Assembly (NCBI RefSeq): GCF_000321225.1
Contig: NW_004450460.1
Span: 2,276,406 to 2,340,405, forward strand
Origin: Odobenus rosmarus divergens
Lineage: Eukaryota; Chordata; Mammalia; Carnivora; Odobenidae
Reading direction: 5' to 3'
Length of the DNA: 64,000 bases
Every line of letters begins with the position of its first letter. The first letter of the stretch is position 1. Under the pieces are notes generated by a model. It had not been told where the DNA came from. It saw only the letters and a list, made by a program, of their open reading frames with translations, and did no database searches. Both the position numbers and the translations under genes were made by a program. Below are positions 20,401 to 28,500 of this stretch, piece by piece.

Positions 20401-22701
20401 TTGCAGAGATGGTAGACTCCAGGTCCAGAGCAAGAAAAGTTCAAGAAAAAATGTAGCTTAGCATCACAAAGCTATAAAGTGCTCAAAGCTCATGGGGACA
20501 TAGCAAAAGGTCACAGAAGCCAGCCTGAAGAGACCGGCACTGGCCACGTGGGACAATTTGCACACCAAAAAGTACTGATGGTGCCTGACAAAACACTGAA
20601 GGAGTAACAATCTAGGAAAGTGCAGGAACCCTGCAGTGGGGGCTGGGAAAGCAGGGAGGGAAAGGCCATCTCTAACAGATGTAATACACAGAAGACTGCC
20701 AAACTTAGAAAAACGCCCTTGTGCAAACACTGATGTCACACCTGATTCTGCAAGGATCGTTATCACGACCCATGGAGAACAGGGTGTCCACAGGATGACC
20801 AACAGGTCACTTACTGAAGGGACCCTCACAACAGGGAAGGCTGCCAGACATGACCTTCACCGAGTCCTCAATCTCAGGATCCCCGGCCATGGCCCCAGCG
20901 TGCTCCCCCTGCAGCAGGTCACCCATGTGGCAGTCTGAATCTAATGGGAAGGAAACAACCTGACCAATCCAGAGCATGGCCTGCTTATTCTACAAGACAG
21001 CCGGGGAGCAGCCTGCAGATGTGTCATTACAGCAAAGAATAAAAAGGTGGGAGGACGGCTCTAGAAGAAAGGAGACAGAACTAGATTCGGGACATCACCC
21101 CTGGCTGGTCCTGGACCTGGATGTGGGCTACGGCTAAAAAGAGCAGCTGAGAACAGCAAGGAAACAGCAACACGACTATATACTAGCTAAGTGCCATGTC
21201 AACGCCGCATTTCTTGCTTGTGGTCACGGCACCAGGGTTAGGAAAATTCATCCTAGTTTTTAGGAAATTTACACGAAACTGTTTAGGAGAAGAGTCAGGA
21301 TACCCACAACTTGCTTTCAAACAGTTTAAGGGGAAAAAAGTATAGTTATATAAATTTAAAAATGGAGGAAAAAATAACACATCTATGAACTGATGGACAA
21401 AATGATACGGAGCCTGGGGTTTGCTCCATAAGGATCAGGGAAGAAGGACACAGACGAAGACCGGTCGCTGGCTGAGCCATGGTGTACTGAGTGGCAGCCG
21501 GCACAAGGAGGCGCACTGTGCTAGTCATCCTACTTCTGGAAAGACTGATAAGTCTTTAGACCAAGTACCAATTTCCACTTGAATGCCTCTTAACTTCCCC
21601 AAACCTCTGAAGCACAGTAATCCTTCACTTGTATGACTTGTATTATCCCAAGAAATGGCTCAAGAGTGGAGGATGCTCTGCTCTGCACGCAAACTCCCCC
21701 ACGCTTATCTTCCCACGGGTGGTGAACTGACCTGTGTTACTTGCATTTTTAGCAGCCTCCAAGGCATCTGAAGGAACACCATCTGAAAAACTAAGACAGT
21801 ATGTTAAATAAGTATTACTATCAAGAAGTTCTAAAGACAAAGAGCACAAGGGCATTTTTCTTGTGTAACATATTAAGAGGCAGCTCTACAACGACTTCAT
21901 ATTTGGACAGAACTATGGACACATGGGTGTATCTACGAGATATGTTCCTGTTATTTAAAAAAAAAAAAAAACAAATACAAAAAAACACCACTTACCACTT
22001 ACCACACCCCCACCCCCTGCCATGTCCCATAGTTCTAATTTCCAACCCTGGCCAAAGCTTCTTAGTTTTCATTTCTACAGTTTCTTTCCCCCCCAAAATC
22101 TGCTCCCCACCCTAAAACTGAACCCACTAGCCAACCAACATGCATGCTACACTTTGGCCGGCTGCTAAAGGGATCAAGGAAGTGCCACCTTACCAAGTAT
22201 TTAGGACACAAGGCCCACTGTGGCTCTGTAAGCTCACCACACAGTCTCTACAAACGATTAAACTTCACAAAAACAGGTATATCGGTTTTCAAAGATGCCT
22301 GGACATGGCTTCCCTCACCAAAATTAAACCACGTCAAACACTACACAACATCAAACATAACCTTCAGGACGAGCCACAAAACAAAATCTTTCACTTGACC
22401 ACCGGAAGCTACACAAGGTGAGGATAGTGTCAAGTCAATCACAGGACTTCACCTGGGAGGTATTAAGACCTGGAGAGCAACATGATCACTTCCCACAAGA
22501 GGTTTTTCAGTATCGATATTTGAGACACTTGCCATGTGTGAAGCCATCTCCTCATGGGCTCAAACACAGCAGCGGAGGGAGGAGCCTGCCAACCAGAGCT
22601 GCTAATGAATAGTCACTGACCAGTGGCCTGGCTCATGCTCATCAACTAAAACTTAAATCCCAATAAACAAAGTCCATTTTGGCTTACCTGTTATCTGCCA
22701 T
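421..22701 (-). CDS. NAP1L4: NAP1L4, nucleosome assembly protein 1-like 4 (complete coding region, 14 coding exons)
   Basis: NAP1-family histone chaperone. The family binds H2A-H2B (and linker histone) dimers, shuttles them between cytoplasm and nucleus and helps assemble nucleosomes. The coding exons are 22688-22701, 21732-21790, 18590-18689, 16457-16598, 16147-16233, 14666-14797, 13855-13926, 9626-9765, 8193-8338, 5619-5641, 5244-5363, 2580-2609, 2076-2132 and 421-426. They total 1128 bp (375 aa plus stop), equal to the length I recall for human NAP1L4, and all phases join. Residues 58-105 carry the dimerisation-helix region (KQLQVRCAHIEAKFYEE). Residues 106-248 hold the core earmuff fold. 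Residues 249-297 contain a basic, NLS-like stretch (KKKQKHKGRG). Residues 345-373 form the acidic Glu/Asp tail that contacts histones. No frameshift or stop was seen. It is NAP1L4 rather than NAP1L1 because of the N-terminus, the NPKV end and the CARS1 neighbour. Confidence 0.97.
427..2075 (-). other. NAP1L4: NAP1L4 intron 14
   Basis: An intron of about 1.65 kb with GT-AG ends. It contains a 51-bp tandem duplication (898-998) and an isolated minus-strand AATAAA (about 1730-1735) whose use is unknown. No exon-like segment was recognised. Confidence 0.8.
898..998. repeat. Two-copy 51-bp tandem repeat
   Basis: Both copies start AGCTCCCACCGCAAAC and run through CTCGGTCTGCTCT to CCAAACCGT, at 898 and 949, with a few mismatches. 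A short minisatellite-type duplication in intron 14. Confidence 0.85.
2076..2132 (-). CDS. NAP1L4: NAP1L4 exon 14, acidic tail
   Basis: A 57-bp, phase-0 exon encoding ELEGDEEGEDEDDADVNPK, the histone-contacting acidic tail. Acceptor TTTTGCAG, donor GTCAG. Read-through past the donor stays open for many codons, so the stop must come from another exon (421-426 fits). Confidence 0.94.
2409..2451. repeat. (C)43 homopolymer tract
   Basis: An uninterrupted run of about 43 C on the plus strand (G on the NAP1L4 sense strand), in the 447-bp intron between exons 13 and 14. The length in an assembly is unreliable for such tracts. Confidence 0.95.
2580..2609 (-). CDS. NAP1L4: NAP1L4 exon 13, 30-bp acidic exon
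   Basis: A ten-codon, phase-0 exon encoding FEEGEEGEEE between acceptor TTTTTCAG and donor GTAAG. It forms part of the acidic C-terminal tail. Skipping it would keep the frame, so it is a candidate cassette exon (inference). Confidence 0.92.
2610..5243 (-). other. NAP1L4: NAP1L4 intron 12
   Basis: A 2.6-kb intron, unique-looking apart from a short poly-G near 2778-2789. No second gene, RNA gene or recognisable mobile element was seen. Confidence 0.7.
5244..5363 (-). CDS. NAP1L4: NAP1L4 exon 12 (residues 306-345)
   Basis: A 120-bp, phase-0 exon encoding DEDSEFTLASDFEIGHFFRE and RIVPRAVLYFTGEAIEDDDN, the last globular segment of the NAP domain (FFRERIVPRAV is a family hallmark). Acceptor TTTTCAG, donor GTATGT. 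Confidence 0.97.
5619..5641 (-). CDS. NAP1L4: NAP1L4 exon 11, 23-bp microexon
   Basis: Acceptor CCCTAG before 5641 and donor GTAAGC after 5619 enclose only 23 bases, completing a split Ala codon and adding SGDGESL. The phases on both sides fit, and the peptide matches the human ASGDGESL segment as I recall it, so it is a real microexon. Confidence 0.93.
6147..6198. repeat. Alternating CA/CG purine-pyrimidine tract
   Basis: Mixed CACA, TGCGCA and GCGCGC dinucleotide steps run almost uninterrupted. This is low-complexity sequence with Z-DNA-forming character. Confidence 0.75.
7396..7584 (+). mobile_element. SINEC (tRNA-derived Carnivora SINE)
   Basis: It has the GCCTGGGTG(T)GGCTCAGTC head and the GGTCATGACCCCAGGGTCC body (an A/B-box tRNA-like region), then a CT-rich segment and an A-rich tail with AATAAATAAG. 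Target-site duplication GAC(T/G)TGCCAGTATTT at 7381-7395 and 7585-7599 has one mismatch. Confidence 0.95.
8193..8338 (-). CDS. NAP1L4: NAP1L4 exon 10 (residues 249-297), basic hairpin
   Basis: A 146-bp exon encoding CAIDWKKGKNVTVKTIKKKQ, KHKGRGTVRTITKQVPNDSF and FNFFSPLK. The lysine-rich KKKQKHKGRG stretch is the nuclear-localisation and beta-hairpin region of the family. The donor GTGAGT splits the next codon after one base. Confidence 0.97.
8339..9625 (-). other. NAP1L4: NAP1L4 intron 9
   Basis: A 1.3-kb intron. Around 9297-9350 there is a short stretch resembling the common mammalian CATTCA...CAACAAATATTT repeat motif (old L2/MIR-class, low confidence). Nothing else was recognised. Confidence 0.65.
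9626..9765 (-). CDS. NAP1L4: NAP1L4 exon 9 (residues 203-248)
   Basis: A 140-bp exon encoding SFVLEFHFEPNDYFTNSVLT and continuing through KTYKMKSEPDKADPFSFEGP to EIVDCDG, the beta-sheet of the NAP core. Acceptor TTTTCAG, donor GTAAG. It leaves two bases of a split Gly codon. Confidence 0.97.
10488..10650 (+). mobile_element. Old L1 fragment (3' UTR-like)
   Basis: It carries the diffuse L1M 3'-end wording: 'GGCAAGATCAAAAAATTAAA', then 'CTGACCTGGTAACTCTACT', then 'AGGAATTTATTG', then 'TGCAAAGATGCTCACCTCAG'. Assigned from memory of the family consensus; boundaries are approximate. Confidence 0.55.
10680..10900 (+). mobile_element. MIR element
   Basis: It contains the MIR core order: a TCTGGGTTC-like segment, GTGATCTTGTCAAATCACT, the TTTCCTCATCTATAAAGTGG block, then the tail with AAGCACTTAGAACAG. 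Old and diverged. Confidence 0.8.
11409..11585 (+). mobile_element. SINEC
   Basis: GCGCCTGGATGGCTG head with a small internal deletion, TCATGATCCCAGGGTCCTGG body and AAATAAGTAAAATC tail. Flanked by the direct repeat AGGGTT(T/C)AAG at 11399-11408 and 11586-11595. Confidence 0.92.
13855..13926 (-). CDS. NAP1L4: NAP1L4 exon 8 (residues 179-202)
   Basis: A 72-bp, phase-0 exon encoding EYDEPILKHLQDIKVKFSDP GQPM, with acceptor AATCAG and donor GTGAGT. It is part of the NAP core. Confidence 0.96.
13927..14665 (-). other. NAP1L4: NAP1L4 intron 7
   Basis: A 739-bp intron with GT-AG ends; no repeat or exon-like feature was seen. Confidence 0.75.
14666..14797 (-). CDS. NAP1L4: NAP1L4 exon 7 (residues 135-178)
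   Basis: A 132-bp, phase-0 exon encoding GDMKNKVVLAEKEAATGEEP and then NPRGIPEFWFTIFRNVDMLS ELVQ. GIPEFWFTIFRN is a NAP-domain signature at the start of the alpha/beta core. The acceptor abuts an AAAT-rich tract at 14799-14822 and the donor is GTAAG. Confidence 0.96.
14798..16146 (-). other. NAP1L4: NAP1L4 intron 6
   Basis: A 1.35-kb intron. Apart from a short (AAAT)n at about 14799-14822 next to the exon 7 acceptor, nothing was recognised. Confidence 0.7.
16147..16233 (-). CDS. NAP1L4: NAP1L4 exon 6 (residues 106-134)
   Basis: An 87-bp, phase-0 exon encoding RREFITGDVEPTDAESEWHS DSGEEEKLA, with acceptor CACTCAG and donor GTGAGT. It holds an acidic loop. The DSGEEE segment differs from the human ENEEEE as I recall it. 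Confidence 0.96.
16457..16598 (-). CDS. NAP1L4: NAP1L4 exon 5 (residues 58-105), dimerisation helix
   Basis: A 142-bp exon with acceptor TTTCAG before 16598 and donor GTGGG after 16457. It encodes LPKAVKRRINALKQLQVRCA and continues through EAKFYEEVHDLERKYAALYQ to PLFDK. This is the most conserved stretch of the NAP family, the long amphipathic helix that pairs two subunits. Confidence 0.97.
16880..17230 (+). mobile_element. Old L1 fragment (3'-end type)
   Basis: It contains the L1M-like series 'AGCAACTCTACGTCTAAGAA', 'GCTAAAGAAATAACCAAATA', 'GGCGTTATTTGTGAAAGTGG', 'AAACTGGAAATAATGACAAG'. Recognised by family wording only; boundaries approximate. Confidence 0.55.
17298..17480 (-). mobile_element. 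SINEC (minus orientation)
   Basis: Reverse-complement SINE: T-rich tail with ATTTATTTTACAGAGAG, then the CATGACCTGAGC box and GGCACCCC head. Target-site duplication TACTT(C/T)TCTATATTCT at 17282-17297 and 17481-17496. Confidence 0.95.
18590..18689 (-). CDS. NAP1L4: NAP1L4 exon 4 (residues 25-57)
   Basis: A 100-bp exon encoding EKLTDQVMQNPQVLAALQER followed by LDNVSHTPSSYIET, the lead-in to the long dimerisation helix. It ends in a GTAAG donor. Gln for Arg and Ser for Pro are the differences from the human protein as I remember it. Confidence 0.96.
18855..19055 (+). mobile_element. SINEC (full length)
   Basis: GGGTGCCTGGGTGGCTCAG head, GATCCCAGGGTCCTGGGATC body, CT-rich region and (AAAT)n plus poly-A tail. 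Perfect 12-bp target-site duplication ACTTGAAATTTA at 18843-18854 and 19056-19067. Confidence 0.97.
19072..19240 (-). mobile_element. SINEC (minus orientation, diverged)
   Basis: Reverse-complement SINE: T-rich start, GGGCTCGATCACAGGACCCT body, ending AAGCCACCCAAGCACCCCC. It lies immediately beside the opposite-facing SINE at 18855-19055. Confidence 0.9.
19307..19518 (+). mobile_element. SINEC (full length)
   Basis: Complete SINE with a long A-rich tail. Perfect target-site duplication AGAAATCCACTG at 19295-19306 and 19519-19530. Confidence 0.97.
21732..21790 (-). CDS. NAP1L4: NAP1L4 exon 3 (residues 5-24)
   Basis: A 59-bp exon with AG before 21790 and a GTCAG donor after 21732. It encodes SFSDGVPSDALEAAKNASNT, the flexible N-terminus. 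It joins exon 2 in phase 2 and leaves one base (G) for the next codon. Confidence 0.95.
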
Positions 22702-22718
22702 CTGAATGTTTTGATCTC
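22688..22718 (-). CDS. NAP1L4: NAP1L4 exon 2, start codon exon
   Basis: The acceptor is TTTGTAG ending at 22719. There are 17 nt of 5' UTR, then ATG at 22701-22699 followed by GCA GAT AAC AG and a GTAAG donor at 22687-22683. It encodes MADN plus the first two bases of Ser5. An internal AG immediately before the ATG is a possible alternative acceptor, but it has a poorer pyrimidine tract. Human has His where Asn4 is here, as I recall it. Confidence 0.9.
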
Positions 22719-22751
22719 CTACAAATTAAGAGAGTTGTAACAATTAACATT

Positions 22752-22985
22752 GCTAAATATTCACAAAGAACTTTCTAGGGTGCTTGTAGCAGTCAGTGGC
22801 TATCTATGGGGGATGAGGGTCTACCAGGAGGAGCAAGAGGGAACTTTCTGGGGTGATGGAAATGTTTTAGATCTTGAACGTGCCTGCTGGTTTCTTGGAT
22901 ACATATATTTGTCAAATTCATCAAATCTTACACTTAGGATCTATACATTTTAGTGCATGAACATTTTACTCATTAAAAAAAAAAC
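22752..22985 (+). mobile_element. Old L1 3' end with poly-A
   Basis: It carries the L1M 3'-end phrases GGAACTTTCTGGGGTGATGG, AAATGTTTTAGATCTTGA, ATATTTGTCAAATTCATCAA and TACACTTAGG, and ends in an A tract at about 22976-22984. Confidence 0.8.
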
Positions 22986-23116
22986 AAACCCAAAAACTCT
23001 TTTTGGTGCTAAAACGACCAGAGTTCAGAGTAAGATTAATCAATTCTAATTTGCCTTCTCTCTCTAATAAGCTTCAGCAATAGGGACATATGTCTATGCT
23101 ACTAAGCCAATTATTT

Positions 23117-23290
23117 ATCTATTTGACAGAGGGAGACAGCGAGAGAGGGAACACAAGCAGGGGGAGTGGGAGAGGGAGAAGCAGGCTTCCCGCGGAGCAG
23201 GGAGTCTGATGCGGGGCTCGATCCCAGGACCCTGGGACCATGACCTGAGCCGCAGGTGGACGCTTAACGACTGAGCCACCCAGGCGCCCC
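23117..23290 (-). mobile_element. SINEC (minus orientation)
   Basis: TTATCTATTTGACAGAGGG start, GGGGCTCGATCCCAGGACCC body and GCCACCCAGGCGCCCC head. Target-site duplication TA(A/G)GCCAATTATTT at 23103-23116 and 23291-23304. Confidence 0.95.
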
Positions 23291-23390
23291 TAGGCCAATT
23301 ATTTTAGAACTATTCAAAGCATTTACTATTGCTTACACTGTATTTCACACTCTAAGTCACAGAAAGATTTTTATTTTATTCTTATTTTTA

Positions 23391-23560
23391 TATTTATTTA
23401 TTTTAAGATTTACTTATTTGACAGAGAGAGACTGAGAGAGCACAAGCAGGGGGAGTGGCGGGCAGAGGGAGAAGCAGGCTCCCTGCTGGGCAAGGAGCCC
23501 GATGTGGGACTCGATCCCAGGACCCTGAAATCATGACATGAGCCAAAGGCAGATGCCCCT
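23391..23560 (-). mobile_element. SINEC (minus orientation, head deleted)
   Basis: Tail and body are present (ATTTGACAGAGAGAGACTG, CTCGATCCCAGGACCCTG, CATGACATGAGCCAAAGGC), but the last 25 or so bases of the tRNA head are missing. It abuts another SINE piece at 23561. Confidence 0.85.
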
Positions 23561-23697
23561 AGTATTTTTTTTTAAGTAGGCTCCACACTCAGCATGGAGC
23601 TCAAGGCAGGGAGGGCTTGAACTCATGACCCCAAGATCAAGACCTAAGCTGAGACCAAGAGTCAGATGATTAACCAACTGAACCACCCAGGAGCCCC
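23561..23697 (-). mobile_element. Older SINEC fragment (minus orientation)
   Basis: It has the short older form with 'AAGTAGGCTCCACACTCAGC', 'CATGACCCCAAGATCAAGAC' and an 'AACCACCCAGGAGCCCC' head. More diverged than its neighbours. Confidence 0.82.
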
Positions 23698-25080
23698 AGG
23701 AGGATTTTTAAATGTTACTGGTTTTGTATGTTCTATTACCAATACACTGAAGATGGTAACGCTTGTGTAAAAACATGATGTGACACACTCAGTACAACCC
23801 CACTTTTACAAGACACATACAACAAAGGATTATCTCCAAATTAGGTCATTTTCTACCTATAAACATTAAAGCTAGGTTAGGACATTTACTCCTTAAAAAG
23901 AACTTGGTATTAGTGAAATTTCAAAACCGTGACTCAATGCATAGCTGAAGAGAGGTGGTGATGCTCCTTCATCTCAGACGTAGTAAACACTCATCACAGC
24001 CTCTTCTCAAGAGCTATCCCAGGCCGACAACTTGTCAATGTTTTATTCTTAGGTATCTGAGCAAAGCTCAAACCCCTCCATCACATTGCTTCAGGGTGAA
24101 ACAAAACAACAAAAACCTCTATATTTAAGAAAAATAGCTCCAACTGGTATTCATAGTCTGCAATTGTTTTGTATTTAACTCATCTGCGTTTTTCTTTGGT
24201 GACTCTGTTTTTGCAGATGAAGCCCAGAAGGAGAGAAACAAGGTAACAAATGCTCCAGTGGCTGTGGCCACCCTCCACCTCGCACGTCCGGTCAGTGAGG
24301 GCTCTAGAAATTCATCAATGGTCCCCATCACCTGCTGCTGAGTCCCAAGTCCCTCCACACAGAAACCTGAACCCCGAGCCTTTCTAGCCATCTACCCCAA
24401 CACTGACTCCCAGGTCCCCACAGCCGCAGTATTCCCACGCTTCCCTTCCGCTCTCCCCGACACTCGATGAGACTTACAAGGCAGGGAAGACTTCACAATA
24501 ACATCTGATGCCAACAGCCTAAGAGCTGACATCCGTACCTCCCAGTCACCAGCTGTGGAGTCCTGACGGCTTTCCCGACAGCACACCTTTGCTCGTGTCC
24601 ACGCGAACATCTTCGTTTGTGCGCTGGCTGAGCCCCCAATTCCTTACTCACACAGCAAGAGGACGACTGCCACAGCAGGGTTGCCGGGTTACAGAGTATG
24701 GACGGACACCTGTTTCGCCGTGACACCAACTCTAATGTGCCTGCACCGTGTGACAGACACATCAGATAGCATCTCACATCGGCCACATGCACGCTAGCTG
24801 CTGGCAAGAGCCTGCTCTTCAGAAGCCACCGTCACGGCCAGTTCAGTGGACAGGCTCCGGCTTTCCCCCCTCATCGATAACACCCAATCAAGCCACACAC
24901 CTGAGTCTAACACCTTCTTGACTAGCAAGGGCTCCGTGTGACAGGCACTCTCCCACATCTTCCACCCAACACCAACTCTGCCAGGGAGGCAATGTCCCCA
25001 GCGTATGGGAGAGGACACGAAGGCTGGTCAAGGCAAAACACTTGACCTAAGGTCATTTGCCTGCTATGATGTGGACTTGG

Positions 25081-25510
25081 GTTTCTGTGAACCTACGAGA
25101 AAGGAGACAGGCCGACGCAAGCTTGATGACCGGAAACAGAGCTGACTTGGGAAGAGCACAGGAAGTGTAATTCAGGAGCTACAGGTGAGTCTGTTGAAGG
25201 TTCAGGGTGGGGTGCTTTTCTGGCAGAGTATGAGAGGGGAAAATCTAGTTAGGAGCCACACGGCAAGTTCAACAGCTCAAAGGTGGGAAGAGATTCTCGG
25301 TGGACACTCACTGGCGGGAAACAGCTTCCATCTTCTGTCAATCAAGCGTTCATGGGAAATCGGCCCAACAGTCCTCAAGTCCGCTGTTTTGATGGCGCAT
25401 GCGTGAGATTCTCCGCTTTACGTAGCCTTCAGTTCCATTTTAGGTTCAAATCCTCTCAGATCTGCCCCTCAGATCCACATCTTTCACAGAAGGCCACGTT
25501 GAACAACCGA
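25081..25510 (-). repeat. 3' LTR of the endogenous retrovirus (visible part)
   Basis: Diverged copy of the 32513-32913 repeat in the same orientation, with several small gaps. Identity by eye is roughly two thirds to three quarters, pointing to an old insertion. The end towards the interior is unresolved and may extend beyond 25510. Confidence 0.72.
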
Positions 25511-28500
25511 TCTGTCTGCCTGTCTGGTTTGGTCAGAAATGTCCGTAGCTGTGAGTGGACGGTGCCCCTCAGAACTAACTGCAGGGACATCCTCAGCTGT
25601 CTGTCCCTCATAGGAGGGAAACGGCAAGAGGGTATCACGCCTCACTTGAACAACAGTCAAGAAATGGGGAATCTCAGTCATGTGTCTCCCAGTTGAGCTT
25701 CAGGAGAATTCTTGGAGCGGAAAAGAACTCTAGTTTGTACATATGTCTGGGAGGATCACACCCAGGGCCAAAAGCCCAATTAACGGCTACTGGCTGGAAA
25801 ACCTCCTCGACCAGTTTCCCCAGCTGCCCATATTTAATAAGCTGAAAAAGTCCCAGGTCCTGGGGGGCCTGGCTTATTTCAGATCACAGTTTGATATTAC
25901 CTTTTGTTATTTTTCATTCTTGCATTATTTCCCCCAATTTGTTAACATAAAAACAGCATTCTTCCCCTCCCTGCTGTGTAGGGCGAAGGCGCAGGACCGC
26001 GGTTTTGAAGACTACTACTGCGATTGTCTAGCTGGACTTGTTGCTATTCAAAAGCTCTAACAGGAGCAGTAAAGGTTGTACCACAACCACAGATTCCAAG
26101 TTACCTTTACAAGTCCTGCGACCCAACCCAAGAAGGGAACAAGGCTCAGGCAAATCCCTATCTACTACAGGGATATTCGTGGACATCCACCCAAAGTGCT
26201 ATCCATCCCTGTTACCATGTGCTATTTTAGGACAGTAGGAGAAAACCCCAGATTGGACACGGGCAGTAGGTGGAAGGGTTTTCCTGGTTTCAGCAGCAGG
26301 AATAAGGGCAACAACTTCACAGCATCCTTTGCAGGGGGAACGTGGAGTGTATGTTTCTGCCACATAGAAAGAAATAACTAGTGTTTTCTAAAAAGAGGAC
26401 GCTAGGTAGACCCCTTTGCCCAGATTTTTTTCCCTGGAATGAAAGAGAGGACCTCATGATCAAAAACAGTCATTTACCCTGAAATACATAATACGTTATA
26501 CGTTAATAAAAAGACAAAAAGTCATTCACACACAACACGCAGTAACTGGTGCTTTTAGCATCATGGAAGTGGTTGTAGGAATGTCTTCAATATATTTGGA
26601 TTAACAAATGAGTCTGGTGGTTGTGGGTGAGATTCCACTAGAGATCTGGGGATCATCCAGGGAGAAGGTTATGTTGAACTAAGTTCCCAGCATTTGCTAG
26701 ATTTCTGAGCAGCTCCCCACGAGGCTCCACTGAAGGGAAGCGCATCGCTCCCTGCTCCCAGCACCCTGTCACAGAGACACGTCTGTGGAGGAGACCCCGT
26801 GGTCTCGTAGACCCCAGTGGGGGTGTTCTCGTGATCAGGAGCCCTGCGCCCCTGGAGCCACAAGTGCTTACCGGGAGGCAGCCTCGACTTCTGCCGGTCC
26901 TGTCACTGTCTGTGAAACACAGAGAAAGGTCTTGGGTAGGTGCACAGACTCGGGTGAGGAGCACCCAACGGAAGGCTTTCATGTCTGGTGCCAATTTCCC
27001 AGAAGGGAGACTATGTACAGCTTCAAAGGCACCGGAGGAAAGCCCTGTTGTCTCTGCTAGAAAGCTTCTGCCATCCTTCCAAGGGTAATGGCCAGGCCAC
27101 CAGCTGGGGCTTTAGTGTTAACTCCAGTGCAAATTCAACAATGAGTAGGGCTGGTGGAATCAAAAAGTGTTTGCAGAGTGGGAACAAAGGAGTGCGTTAC
27201 CGGCAAACCAAGGAGTGGCAAGGAGGCCAGCAATGGGACAATTACAACTTTAGACAGCATGACTCAGTTGTTGAGCAACACCAAATTCCGTGAAGGGGGA
27301 GGTTCTACAGGCCTGGCCCCTGTATCTTGGGAAGGCTGTCTACTTCCAATGTCATGTATTTCAGTCCTTGAAAATTTCTAGCTTTACGCTACCAGTTGGG
27401 GGGCAGGTCCTCTCAGGTTTTGGGACCTTTTTAGATGGCACACATGAATCCAGGAGTCTGTCTCCGGGAACCTGATGGCACCAGGGTTCCTCAGTAACAC
27501 CTGGTAGGTGCCCTTTCAACAAGGCTGGAGTGAAACTTTATGGAGATGTCTCTTCCAGCAGATTAACTCTCCTGGCTGTAAAGTGTGATGTCTGACGTCT
27601 TTTGTCTCTTGGGAGCTCGCTGTGGAAAGATTGCTCTACCCTACCACAGCGTGATTATTCTCAGTGGATTTAATTAGACCCTTGCAATACTCAAGTATGT
27701 ACCAGTTTTTCAGTTGTGGGTCAAAGGAAGCAGGAGCTAAATGCATTGGCTTCCCTGTAATTATTTCAAAAGGTGAGAGTTTATGAATACTGAATGGAGT
27801 AGATTAAAGATTTAAAAGAACCAGTCGCAGTACTTTTTGGCCAAGGTATTGGAGGGTTTCAACTAATTTAGTAAATTAGATCTTTATAATTCTCTTTGAA
27901 CATTGGCCCACTCCTGAAGTCTGAGGATAAAGAGTGGAAATGCTGTAGAACTGGTCAGATGGCACACACTCACTCGTCCAAGGACTCACTTCCAGTGAAG
28001 TGGGTCCCCGGGTTACCACGGTACTCCCCACGTGGGAAAAGCCTTTGCTCAAAGGACTTTAGCTAAGGAAGAGGCAGTACCTTTCTACATGGAAATGCTC
28101 CAGTCCAATGTGAAAAGATGCAAATTATCACTAGAACATCTTTCTATCTGTGAGATGAGGCAAATGTCTGAAATTCATCGGCCAGGCCTCAAACGGTCCA
28201 CTGGGTAAATGCCACCCACTGGGGCCAGCTCAGCGCAGGTGAACAAGCAGGACAGCAATTTTTGTAGCCTTCTATTTTCCACCAACACTGATCCATAAAC
28301 ATTATCATTTCTCATGGGACCAATGATTTAATTCAGGCATAGTGGTCAGTAAGGAAAGCTTTAGATTTTCTGGAAGGACCAGCTTATTACTGGGTCCAAA
28401 GCAGAGTCCCTATTCTTTGTGGTCCCAACAGCCTTCTGATTTCCAACTCTTTTCTCTTGCACAGGCCAGCTGCTGCCCTTCCCTGGTTAGCCCCGTAGGT

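Larger units (their letters stand above)
18690..21731 (-). other. NAP1L4: NAP1L4 intron 3
   Basis: A 3.0-kb intron with a cluster of three SINEs within about 0.7 kb (18855-19518). The remaining 2.2 kb shows no exon or RNA gene. Confidence 0.75.

Noticed and set aside
22699..22701. Processed pseudogene interpretation of the NAP1L4 pieces
   Set aside because: The exons are separated by introns with GT-AG ends and intact phases, so this is the genuine spliced gene.
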